Assembly: GCA_945859605.1 (NCBI GenBank)
Contig: OX243824.1
Span: forward strand, 23,457,417 to 23,521,416
Length of the DNA stretch: 64,000 nt
Direction: 5' to 3'
From: Lumbricus rubellus
Lineage: Eukaryota > Annelida > Clitellata > Crassiclitellata > Lumbricidae
Part shown: piece after piece, positions 20,902-32,100 of the stretch
Layout of the letters: the number at the start of each line of letters is the position of its first letter
Position numbering within the stretch: position 1 is the stretch's first letter
Program-made: the position numbers and the translations under genes
The notes under the pieces: generated by a model
Database searches by the model: none
Told to the model about the DNA's origin: nothing
Seen by the model: only the letters and a program-made list of their open reading frames with translations

Positions 20902-21359
20902 CAGCGTTGTCACTCCTTAGGTTTTTTCACAAGATCTTGGGTTTTTTGATCCGAACTTGGGAAATGGGGTTTTTTTGCGAGGAACTTGGGTTTTTTCTTG
21001 GGTTTTTTTTCGGCGCAAAAATCTTGGGTTTTTTTCCGAAACTTGGGAAATGGGGTTTTTTTCGTGAAAAACTTGGGTTTTTCGGGAAAATCTTGGGTTT
21101 TTTGCTTCCGAACAGGAAATTTTTCGACATTTCCTGAAGATTTGAGTGAAATGACTAAAAAAAAAAGGTCGTCAAATTTTTTGGACGGTAAAATGGAATT
21201 TTTGGGGGGAAATTCCGGAAAAAATTTTAAAAAAAAAGGTCGTCAGAAATTTTTCGGACGAAAATTTGTAAAATTTCGGAAGATTTGGGCAACTTGGGTT
21301 TTCTTGGGTTTTTTCAACCGACCAACTTGGGTTTTTTATTTTTCAGAGTGGCAACGCTG
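20902..21359. mobile_element. hAT-type element with TTGGGTTTTTT array
   Basis: Ends CAGCGTTGTCACTC and (complement of right) CAGCGTTGCCACTC; perfect 8-bp duplication CCAACGGA at 20894-20901 and 21360-21367. The interior is a degenerate run of CTTGGGTTTTTT-like units, which explains the LGFF-repeat open frames there. Unit 2 has an empty site near 35520. Confidence 0.85.
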
Positions 21360-22727
21360 CCAACGGATACATTTCACATTACGCAGTGCGAACGATATTC
21401 TCGTCATCAATAATTCTTTGGCTCGCGCTGTGTTGCTTTTATTTGAAAACTTTTAAAATAAAGATGCAAATTCAGCTATTAATGAGGTATAAAAGAAGAT
21501 TTACGACTGGCAACGAATGAAGCTCAACGGATACCGTACTGAGCAGGCTAGACCTGCGAATAGACAAACAGTGAATCCTTAGACCCCTTTGCCTACCACT
21601 TAACTATAATTACTGTGTGTTGTGTTAAGCAGCCGATATATAATTCCTTAAAGCGTTCGTCGATGTCGTCTTGTCTGCCTGTTATTTTCGTATTGCATCA
21701 TGCAATACGCGTAACAACCATGTAACGAAGGTGGACAAAATCCACGGGCCCCCGAGGTCCCAGGGGCCCCCGAGCTGCTCACCCAAAATAATTAATGTAG
21801 CCTACTTTAATTTACTGGGACAATTATAGTTATAGTCGTCTTGAAGGGTAGGATATGCGTCTATATAGTTTTCTTTATTCCACATCTTTACGGCACCTTG
21901 ATCAGCTGTTGGTTTAGAATTAACAGTAACAACACTGCAAAACACATAGATCTATAAATTACCACACGTCGGACCCGATATTGTGTCAGATGTGCACTAT
22001 TTCAGACTGGAGGTCAGCAGCAGGTGTCACTAAATAGAATATATCCATATTAATCTTATCTCCCCAGATGAAGAGAAATTGAAAATGCCACTTCCATGTG
22101 CATTTATTTTTGCAAATTAACTTCCATCTGCTTTTTTGAACGATGGCACTAACGGGTATGCTTATTCCTACTAGAAAACTTTGTTTGCCTATGGTTTTAG
22201 AGCACTTAGAACATTTAGAGCACCTAAGAATTAACCCTTAGAGTCACTAAATAAATTCGAGCTGCCTCGCTCTGAACACTGCTTAGGTCCTAGGACACTT
22301 AGAAGTTAGAAGTTAAAACAATATTATTAGAGTCACTTTAAATTTTGATTACAGCATAAATGTATCATGCCTCATTGGGATAGAATGGTTTATCCCTCCC
22401 CGGATAGTCCATACCGCATAATACCGGTATATTCCATCCCCACTCTCGGATATCTTTAAGGGGGATAAAATATTCCGTGACCTAGGCATGGGTGGATTTA
22501 GCAATTGGCTTGAGGCAAACCACCCTCCTGGCTGTATGTCAGAGCCCCTAAGACCAGACCCGCCCGTCATGGTGGGTTGCAAGAACGCGCTACTTGCCTA
22601 ACTTCCTCCCCTCATTAACAGCGCACATCATTCATTCTAGGTTCAACTGTGTTTCCCCAAATAGTTCTGTTCTGTCTATTTATGGTACATGTATGTGAGT
22701 GGAGAGGGGCCGGAGGAGTACAGAGAG

Positions 22728-22730
<3 letters not shown>

Positions 22731-22801
<71 letters not shown>
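22731..22801 (+). repeat. (CA)n microsatellite
   Basis: About 35 CA units. The Cys-Val and Thr-His repeat open frames here come from it. Confidence 0.98.
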
Positions 22802-23039
22802 CATCCACCGGTTTGCCATGGAAGATTGAAGATGGAAGATTGACGTGACCCTGACTTGACCCTCGATCACCGACCGAGCTCACTCCCATTCTGAAATGTT
22901 TTACCCTCATGCAGATGCAGACTAAAAGTTCCAAAGTCCAACAGAATCTCCCCCCCAATGAGTCATCATAATGTTGACACCCCTTCCAACACAGCCAGTC
23001 CAGTGGGTACTTATTAGACACCCTTGAACATATCCATCA

Positions 23040-23125
23040 AAGCATCAGCTGCCTTGTAAGGCGCTGTTGTATTAACCGTCTTACGGCGCGAAATAAATTG
23101 TCGTTATTATTATTATTTTATGGCA
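23040..23125 (+). repeat. SINE-like 3' tail
   Basis: CTTGTAAGGCGCTGTTGTATTAA and CGGCGCGAAATAAATTGTCG followed by a (TTA)n run, the layout of a SINE or LINE 3' end. Lies inside the element 21700-23305. Confidence 0.4.
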
Positions 23126-23586
23126 TTAGAACACCATAGTTAATCAGCACTTTATAAATGTAATCTCACTCTTGATTTTTACCCAACTAGCTTATAGCTA
23201 TGTCTTTAATACAACTCTATAGTCTCGCTAACGGGTAACCTACCTAATTAAGGGTCCCAAGGCTTAGAACGTCCACGGGCCCCCGGCCAGGTTGTTACGC
23301 CACTGATTGCATGTTGGATTTATTACACGACACAAAGAATTATGCCTGCGTTCCGTGCCTTGTAGTAGCCTAGCTAGCTAATTTGATTGGACTGTTAGCC
23401 GTACGAAATCTACGAATCCTATGGTTGGTATATGACCATTCGTAGTTGTTGCATTCAAAAGCGGAAAGACGACGAAAGCGGAATTGCTTTTTTATGCATT
23501 AGGTATGTACTTGTGGCAACTTTCCTCCTACTCCTTCTCCTCGATCCTCCTCGTCCTTCTCCTCCTCCTGAGATGTCCTCCTCCTT

Positions 23587-23587
<1 letters not shown>

Positions 23588-23643
<56 letters not shown>

Positions 23644-23657
23644 TTTGTCATCATAAT
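23588..23657 (+). repeat. (TCA)n microsatellite
   Basis: Near-perfect array. A degenerate homologous array is at 36157-36275 in unit 2, so it predates the duplication and expanded or was homogenised in unit 1. Confidence 0.95.
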
Positions 23658-23704
23658 CATATGACTAGTTGTTACATGTTGTATGGATGACACTTTATAC
23701 AAAA

Positions 23705-23708
<4 letters not shown>

Positions 23709-23736
<28 letters not shown>
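23709..23736 (+). repeat. (AT)n microsatellite
   Basis: About 14 AT units, just downstream of the (TCA)n block. Confidence 0.95.
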
Positions 23737-23739
<3 letters not shown>

Positions 23740-24487
23740 TGTGTATAATTATACAAGGTTTGTATAAGCTTAATGATTTAAATCATGTCCACTACAACCA
23801 GCCAAGTGTAACTTTAGTGAGTTTCAATGCCAGGTGAGAATCCAGGAGCAACCCAGGAAACTACTTAGTTTTATGGTGGAAATTGATGATTGTAGTTATT
23901 GGACAATGGACAGTGCAGAAGTGGAAGAGGGGTGGAATAGCATGAAATGTCAATTTGTCAGCCTTAGGCTAAGTGAATTGTTAGTGTAGCAAGAGCAAGT
24001 AGAGGAATGCTAAGTAACAGGTCAGAAAGGGGGTTGAGCAATGTTCAGAGAGCATGAAAAAATTTGATAGTTCGAGTAAAAACTCTTTTATTTAGATTCT
24101 TGTATATATGCTGGCAGTTTAATATCAAACTCTGATGCATAGACTGCAGGCATTGAAATGTTTATTTAAACTAATTATATGTTACAAAATCAAAAGCTTG
24201 CTTATAGTGAGCTGGCGCTATGCTGTAAGTCATTAGAGCTGGCAGTTGAAAACCTGATTGACTCACACTTTGCAACTTGTTGACTAATGGTCTTGAGACT
24301 TGGTGATGATTTGAGTCATTTTAATGTCTCCATATAATTTTTGGGGGGGGGGAAACAGTTTTATAAGCCTCTTTCTTAGATTTAAGGTTGTGATTTAGCT
24401 TAAATTGCAAACTCTTGCAATTCCTAAACCTTGTGCTGTCTTGAAAAAGCATTATCCTACACCTGAACAGCCTGTCCTGTAATAGTG

Positions 24488-25520
24488 GGTGAGACCAGTG
24501 CCGGCGCTAGCACCCCCCGTACCCCCCGGCCGGGGGGGCCTCCGAGTTTGAAGGGGCCTCAGGGGCCTCCAAATTTAGCTGGTCATTATGCCTATATATA
24601 ATATATATTTGTGACTACATATTTCTTAAACCGGTGCATTTATTTGAGGTTCTAGTACGTCTGGTACATGCCTCAGCTAACCATATGGCACTGCCATAGC
24701 AGACCTAATGCAAATATCATACTGATTTTGGGCGTAAGTAAAGCCATTTAAACTAACTCAGGCAGTTTCGTCCACTTTCTCAAACACAACATTTATAAAC
24801 TGTAACTTATTGTAATTGCTAATTGGATGAGGCTCCAAAATAAAACCTGCATGAGGCCTGAACTTTAAACCCTGTGTAGGGTCCCAGATGTCTTTGGTAC
24901 GTGTCTGATCTCAAGTGTGCAAGGGGCCTCAAATGTAGTTGGTAATAATATACCTTTCATGACGGTTCATTCCTGAAATAATGCACCGAATTATGTTTTA
25001 GCGCAAAGCATACAAAATAATATTACGCAACCAAAGGGGAGACTTGGGGGGAGGGTGTGGACAGGGGCACGGCCCGAAAAATTGTGGTTGGGATGGAGTC
25101 CTTGTATCCCCAATATTTCGTAAATATTTCATAAGTATCATCCACTGTCTATCAATAATGATCAATTTTTTAAAGATGACAGCCTATAAAATGCTACCAT
25201 TAAAGTTGGCAAATCAGACAAATTTAAACAACGTAGACTGGATACTCTGAAGTTCTAATTAAGCCACGACTAACAGCCTTAAAAAATGAGCAATAATTGT
25301 AAAGATGACAGCTTAAAAATCTACCATTACAGCGTGGAAATTCCAAAAAAATTAACAATTGGGAGGTGACATTTTTTGAAGTCTTACACCATGTCTTTCA
25401 GGCTTTTCAGCACTTATATTATGAGAAATTTTGCTGAGATGACAGCTCAAGGTATGGGGGCCTCTAGATTTTTTTGTTGGGGGGGGGCTCAGGTACCCTA
25501 GCGCCGGCACTGGGTGAGAC
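24488..25520. mobile_element. hAT-type non-autonomous element with perfect TSD
   Basis: Element 24496-25512, ends CAGTGCCGGCGCTAG and its exact inverted partner CTAGCGCCGGCACTG. Duplicated GGTGAGAC at 24488-24495 and 25513-25520. Unit 2 keeps the empty site at about 37525 (CTGGTGAGGC). The interior near 25258-25375 is homologous to 49520-49640. No transposase. Confidence 0.92.
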
Positions 25521-26038
25521 TTTAGAACCATCTTATGCTACTGAAGATAGTAGAAATTGGCCATCCCCGATCTTCTTCCTGCCTGAAATTTCCGGACATG
25601 AAGTATGGAAGCCTGGATGAACAGCCATACTGGAGTAATGATTTCTAGTAAGTTCATGACCGTCTGCTCCCCATTTCTGAGGCCTAGTATGGGGACTCTT
25701 GGGGAGTGTAGGGTGTCAACTGTCCATCCCCCAGAGCTTATGGAAATGGTGACCCTTTTGTTCAGACTACTTAGCTGCTTTGGCGAGCCCAGCCTTGAAG
25801 TGGATGCGTCATTCAGTTTGAGGGTCTTTGGACTCACGGAAAGAGATCTCACAAAGGAATTTGTATTGCTGCAAAATTTGATTTACGTGACATGAAAGGA
25901 TTGGTATTCACTTGCCATTCAGTGTCTATATGGTCAGAGAATGTATTTCACTATTGTTGCCTTTTAGATTAAAATAAATATGTGTAACAGTTTCTTTTAT
26001 ATATCATATAGCTTGTAATTTTTTGTTTTTTCTGACAG
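25521..26038 (+). other. Proximal 5' flank of gene A
   Basis: Clearly paralogous to 38680-39106 upstream of gene B (shared CATGAAAGGATTGGTATTCA-like and GCCTTGAAGTGGAT). It ends in a pyrimidine stretch and GACAG|ATCTGACATAAAG, identical in both genes, so an upstream 5' UTR exon may be spliced here. The promoter itself is not identifiable by eye. Confidence 0.5.
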
Positions 26039-26088
26039 ATCTGACATAAAGTGGTACTTCTATATCAATTGATGTTTTGGTGTTAACA

Positions 26089-26155
26089 ATGCCAGATTCC
26101 TTGCCATTATTCCATGTTTTTGTGCTGACTTCTTTGATGCTTTGTTCCACTGGAG
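26089..26155 (+). CDS. Gene A exon 1: signal peptide
   Basis: MPDSLPLFHVFVLTSLMLCS then TG, a typical hydrophobic leader. Donor GGAG|GTATTG, phase 1. Same 67-bp coding length as gene B exon 1. Too short to stand out as an ORF but conserved in position. Confidence 0.75.
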
Positions 26156-29100
26156 GTATTGTTAAATATTTTGCCAGGAATTTTACCTGAATGATTATGA
26201 CAAAGACCTATATTCATGAGCAATATTTTGTGGTCGTATTTAAAAAAAACCTTAATGCCATCTGAAATAAGAATCATTCATGAGCGAAAACACTGAATAC
26301 GAGGTGATGAAATACACGTATCGGAGTTGTAATGCTCATAGCTATTTTGGTTGAACAAAAATAGCAAAATATGAGTTTGTTAGAGAGAGTGGAATCCATA
26401 ATAGCCACCCAATAGCACTAACATACAAACAACAACTTAACTGAGGATGCTTTTTTAAACTTGTGATCAGAAAACTTCTGTTTGTTGCGAAATGATCTTG
26501 TTCTAACAATAATAATTATGCTGTATGCAACATGAAGCACCAACGGTCCAACACTAAAACACCATTATTGATATTCTCTCCAGTTTCACACAAATGAAAT
26601 TGAAGTCTTTGAAATGCAGATAATTATGGCAATATGAAATTGCAATGGATCAGGACAGAAAAGTGCATGAAATGACCAGATTATGGGAAACAGAAGATAA
26701 AGATTTCAAAAGAAGTTGCTGCTCATGCATTCTCAATAAAAGTAGTACAGTAGGCCTAACAGTCGACGCTACTTAAGTGCACAGCCTCGGGACTACCTAG
26801 AACCTATGTACTTAACAGATTTATGCACATTACAGAAGTTCGCTAGTAAAAATTGGCTAAATGCACTGGCATTTAGTATCAGAGATGGAGTCCAAAAAAA
26901 TTATTATGCTCTCATTAGCCTTTATTTGAAGGAAATTTAAGCCAAACGTTCATGATTCAGTTAGCACACTCCATAATGTGCACCAGTAACAATGTTGCAT
27001 CACTTGCTGATACAGACTACAGTGTGGTTAAAACAGACTACTGGACAACTGGGGTCAAAGTGGTTTTTCGATTTCTGTCCACGGTCTTACTGCCTAGGTG
27101 GTCAGAGTTTTTTTTAACTGCCTATGCAATTATGCATAACGGGCTTGTAGTCATTTATTCACATTGCAAAATTATGCGATATGCACATACGTGGAATTGT
27201 CATCCATTGAAATACCATACATGAAGATGGAATCGACCAGGTTTTATGCACAAATTAAAAGTTCTATGCACTCATCTGTTATGCACTGGAGTGATAGGGA
27301 TTGTAATGCATTTTCTGGTGCATGTCAATATAAAATAAACTTGATTTGCAGTTGTGATGCTTTAAACATTTTAGAAGTGAATGGTTGTTCAGTAACTCCA
27401 TCGTCTACAGCAATCGTTGTTGGTGATGACTTGTCATTAACATGCACAACAGAAAGCAGATCACAATGGGTCGATTCATGGAGATTGGAAAGTGAAAGTA
27501 ATAATGCACCATCGCTGTACCAGGCTAGTAGTTTGGCGCTGGATGGGAGTGTCATGGTGGAAAGGAAAGTAAAAGATGGATATTTGGTGAATGACTCAAG
27601 TCCTAATGTTCAAGTGATTCTTACCATAGTTAAAGCATCCACAGTCCAAGCCAACTATTACTACTGCCTTTGCACGGGATCAGCAAGTGCTTTTGCATAT
27701 GTTTCTGTCTTGGGTACCGGTAAGTTAATTTAAATTCAAACAGTGTGAATGATTCAGATTTTCTCATACATGTGATAAGGATCTTACCATATTTTTTTTC
27801 AATTGGTTTTTTATTCGCTCCCATAAACCTGGTTTTTTCGTTTGTTATTTTTTCCATCGTTTTATTCCGTTTTTTTATATAACGTTATTTATTTATTTTC
27901 TGTCTATTATTATTTTCCTTAATTTCATTTTCCCTGATATTCCTTATGTTTTCAGCCCATTCTCAAGGTTTCAGATAACTGATGTCATTATTTAATCATT
28001 TAACGCCATCATTTAAGAGATACATGTAGAAAGTAAACAAAGATTTGATGTCTAAAATGCAGTTTAAGATGTAAAAAGTCAAATTATTTTCCGTTTCGTT
28101 TTTTTGTCTTGTTTCCGTGTTTTTTTCGAATAAAACGACGTTTTTTCCGTTTTTTTATTTCGTTTCCATCGTTTGTTACATCTTTACATCTATGAATCTT
28201 ACCATATAGCTAAGACCTCCACTGTCCAAGAACCATTTTGCTACTGCCTTTGTGTGGGATCACAGCTGTAAAGTTTCTTGCATATTTTCTGCTTTTGGTG
28301 AACTACTTTTTTAGTGTACCGTACTAACATTCTTCTTCTTTTTTTAGGGTCTCTGCCAAGTGGCAGGTCCAAACGTCCAATGTCTCCACCTTTCATGCTG
28401 TTGTGCCATGTCCTTACGTTCTCTGTATCCCTCCTCCATCCTCCCGTCTAGGTCCCCTCTGCACTTCTTTCCCTCCAATCTTCCTTCAATTATTTCTTTC
28501 TGCAGTGAGTTACCTGGTGTCCGGGCAATTCGGATCCGGACAATTCGGACCGGACAATTCGGACCCGGACAATTCGGAGTGCATGTAAAAATATTGCTCT
28601 TACGGCTATGAAACTTTTCTTTATCGATCGATTGAAATATAATTATATGGCATCAAGCAAATATTGTCTGATCTTCTAAAATTGATCCACTAACAGAAAT
28701 TAGAAACTGAAATTAGTAGTTAAATGCAGTAAATGATCAACTTACAGGCATCTCATTTAGATCAATGTAAGTTTCATACCTTTATAATAGTCCGATGGTT
28801 TTTATGCCCGATGTATAGTCGGGTGTCAGATTAATATTAGTTTCGACAGTATACATTTTGGGTGATGGAGATGGGTAGGCTAAGGAAAATCTGACCTAAT
28901 GTGGAAGTCCCATCACGAATTTGGGTGCTAAGAATTGTTCGGTCCGAATTGTCCGGGTCCGAATTGTTCGGTCCGAATTGTCCGGATCCGAATTGTCCGG
29001 GAACCGAGTTACCTTGCAGCAAATGTCCCGCCCAATTCTTTTGTCTCATCTTTATTGTGTCCTGCAGATATCTTTTCACTTCAGGGGCGGATCCAGGGGG

Positions 29101-32100
29101 GGGGGCAATCCGGCCATGGCCCCCATTTAAAACTGCCATGGGACGTGGCCCCCCCATTTGGTCTGAAATTAGCAATATGAATATGGGTTTGATGGATATT
29201 GCCCCCCCCCCCTATTCGGAAAAATGCATGGAACGTGGCCCCCACAACATTCGGTTTTTAGGTTGAGGACTAAAAAAAAAAAGGTCATTAACTTTTTTGG
29301 CGGATGAAAAGTACTTTTTTCCTCAACGACCGATCACTATTTTTCGAACTTTGAAAAAAGTTTTCCTTTTTCCCGTCCAAGATCTAAGATTTTGGCCCCC
29401 CTTGAAACAGTTCTGGATCTGCCACTGTTTCTCTTCTACATATTTTCATGTTGTTTTCTTCTGAGGTCGCATTTAGTCGATCCATCATTCGCTGCAGATC
29501 CTTTTCATTTTCTGCCAGCTTCGCTTGATCGTCGGCAACCCTTAAAGCTTTTACCAGTTTTCCTCTTACTTTTATTCATTCTTCCGTACCATCAACTGCC
29601 TCTCTTATTAGCTCTTCTATGTAGATATTAAACCGTAATAGTTACAACGGACACCCATGCCTCACTCCTCTACCTATTTGTTCCGGTTCAAATAGAAGTT
29701 GGATTGATGAAAAAACATTGTTGCTCCAACGGGAGCTGGATTGATGAAAACAGTTAATTCAACTGCGAATATCGAACATCAACAGATGCGCGGTTATGAT
29801 CGTTGTCGGTTATGATCATGCGCGGTTTTTGATATGCGCGGTTTTGTGTGCGCGGTTTTGATAGTAAACTGTCTCAGGAACATTTTGCTTCCACATAAAT
29901 TTTTTATAATGAACTCTGACATCATATAAATGACTTTGGTTAAAGTTATTAATGTCGAGTTTTCATTTTGAGAATGGTCACAAATAACTTTCAAAGGTCA
30001 GCTAATGGGATTTCATAGGCTGCAACCAAAGGTTTCAGCTAAATCGCCTAAATGCAGTCTCTTTCTTTGTTTTATCAATGCACTTTATAACATTGTGTGG
30101 TAGATTTTTGTTGCAAGAGTCTTGAATTTCCTTGTGTTTGTTCACAAATGTTTTGGTCATCAGTTCTTTAGGCTTCAGAAACTAACTATCCTGGAGTGCC
30201 ATCTTGTCCAATTGTCTGTTTCATTGTATAGTAAAATAGGCAGAGAGTAAGCTTGACTTTTAATGGAATGTTTAATTTGCAACCATTTGTGCAATTGATA
30301 ATATTTATTAATTACCTTATGCGTTATAAAAGATTGTTTTCGCTGTAGCATCTGAGCCGACATTTTCTAATACAACGGAGATAATTGATGGAGAGTCAGT
30401 CACCCTTACTTGCAATGTTTCATTCAATGGTGCTGCAAACGTCTCAATGAGTATTGACGATTCCTATGGATCCAGTCTTAACAAGAACAGTTATGATGGA
30501 ACTTCAAAGGGTCTGCACAGCTTTAGTCTTAAGTACTGGGTCACTGCAAATTCAAAAATTCACCAGAAATACCTTTGTAACTTCAAATTGACCAACGATG
30601 CTGCAAAGACTAAGATTTATTCAAGAAAACTCAATGCTTCAGTGCAGTGGGGTAAGTTAACACTTCTTACTCTTCTGGCTCTTTTAAGTATTATCAATAC
30701 ATTTTAATTATCCAGTTTGGGAACTTGTCGAAAGTGTTATTTACATGGCTATTTTACTTATTTAAAAAGGTGCGTCTTATAGTAAATACAAAAGTGAAGG
30801 TCTTGGAAAATGTCTGATGAATGCGACTTGATATGCTGGAGCAAACAAGTTTCAGATCCTCACAGGCAAAATGGTTGAGATCTGTGACTAGACTGACTCT
30901 GTATTGAAACACATGACTCTGTAATTTCTAATGTGTACTGAGTGATCCCAATATGATTTTGACAACAATTTGGACAGTATTGTAAGTAACAAGCTACTCC
31001 TAAGGAACGTTATGTTTAAAATTTCAATTGTTTCAACACATCGTGTAAAAACTTAAAAGATTAAGTTTTATAGTATCTAGAAGTTCCAGTCAGAGATGTG
31101 ATTATTATGTCAAGTAAAGTCAGTAAATATGTATCAAAATAATGTATAAATTTTCTTGATTTTTTCAAACTCTTGCCTTTCCTAGTGTTGCATTGTGCCT
31201 TTCAGTTTCTGTCCGAAACGTTCAAATCACCCCCGTTGACAAAACTCGGTGCTCAGATGGTAAACAGTGTTCCATTAATCAAACAATTCACTGTACAGCT
31301 GAAAGAAATCCCGACCCGGGGACATTTCAGTGGATGACTTCTGTAAATGGAAGTGGATTTACCAAGGACGGAACAAGTGGTGAACAGTTTACCTTCACAA
31401 ACGAAGGACGTTACGAAGTGCAATGCATTGCTTTTAATGAGATCGCTGACACCAGATACAGCAATTCATCCACCGTCTTCAAGACTGAAGGCTAGTTAAA
31501 CATGAATGTTTTGCGCTGTCAAAAGCAAGAGGAAAGAACTACTTACATGTATTGTTCTGGACTATTACGCACACACTTTGGACATAAATGTATTCCTCTG
31601 CAATGCTTTTAGAAATGAACTTTAGCTTGTTGGTATATACGTTTACTGGTGAGGAAATGTTAAGAGGGGTGCATCATGTATGACAGTTCATTTTTGTCAT
31701 ATTTAGGTATGTATGTTTGTATGTTTATAAATTGTTGCCGTTCCTTTTACCTCACAACTGTGTTGCCCTTCCTTAATGATGTCAACGTGACGAAGAAATT
31801 TAACCAAATCTAATTATGACCCATATGACCATCAAAACAAGGTGCATGTCACAACACATCTCGCAGATAATGACCAAAATCTGATAAAAAAAACTCAATT
31901 TGCCAATTTCTGGTTTTTGAGCGACAATGATAATTATTATGTCTTAAACACATTAAAACGGCAACTTGTGAAGAAATCTTATTTTTATGAAATTTTTGAT
32001 CATTTTGAAATGATTATTGTTTAGATAATTGAATAACTTCCAGAAATTTTCCACTTTTTCCGCCAATAATGACCATATTCGGCATAAGGTTAACATAACA

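Larger units (their letters stand above)
21700..23305. mobile_element. Probable hAT-type element, 1.6 kb
   Basis: Shared GCGTAACAACC at the left end (about 21708) and its complement at the right end (about 23290); CCACGGGCCCCCG inside each end. Flanks ATTGCATC (21692-21699) and ATTGCATG (23306-23313) look like an 8-bp duplication with one change. The interior contains the (CA)n run and no transposase. Unit 2 lacks it near 35950. Confidence 0.6.
28340..29740 (-). mobile_element. LINE ORF2 C-terminal fragment split by two DNA elements
   Basis: On the minus strand, pieces read GVRHGCPL...LFRFNIYIEELIRE-like, a VADDQAKLAENE motif (the FADDQ/YADD region of reverse transcriptase), QRMMDRLNATSEEN, then KRYLQDTIKMRQKNWAGHLL, and after the insertion a basic C-terminus with EGRLEGKKCRGDLDGRMEE. 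The order matches the RT-to-C-terminus layout of an RTE- or CR1-type LINE, with stops and frame changes. The elements at 28516-29005 and 29082-29427 interrupt it. Confidence 0.65.

Noticed and set aside
20907..21456. LGFF-repeat proteins
   Set aside because: They arise from the TTGGGTTTTTT array inside a hAT-type element.
22615..23021. Cys-Val and Thr-His repeat proteins
   Set aside because: Translations of the (CA)n microsatellite.
23432..23756. Poly-Ser, poly-His and poly-Met open frames
   Set aside because: Translations of the (TCA)n array in different frames.
25538..25895. Open frames in the gene A upstream flank
   Set aside because: The homologous flank of gene B does not keep them open, so the conservation is not at protein level.
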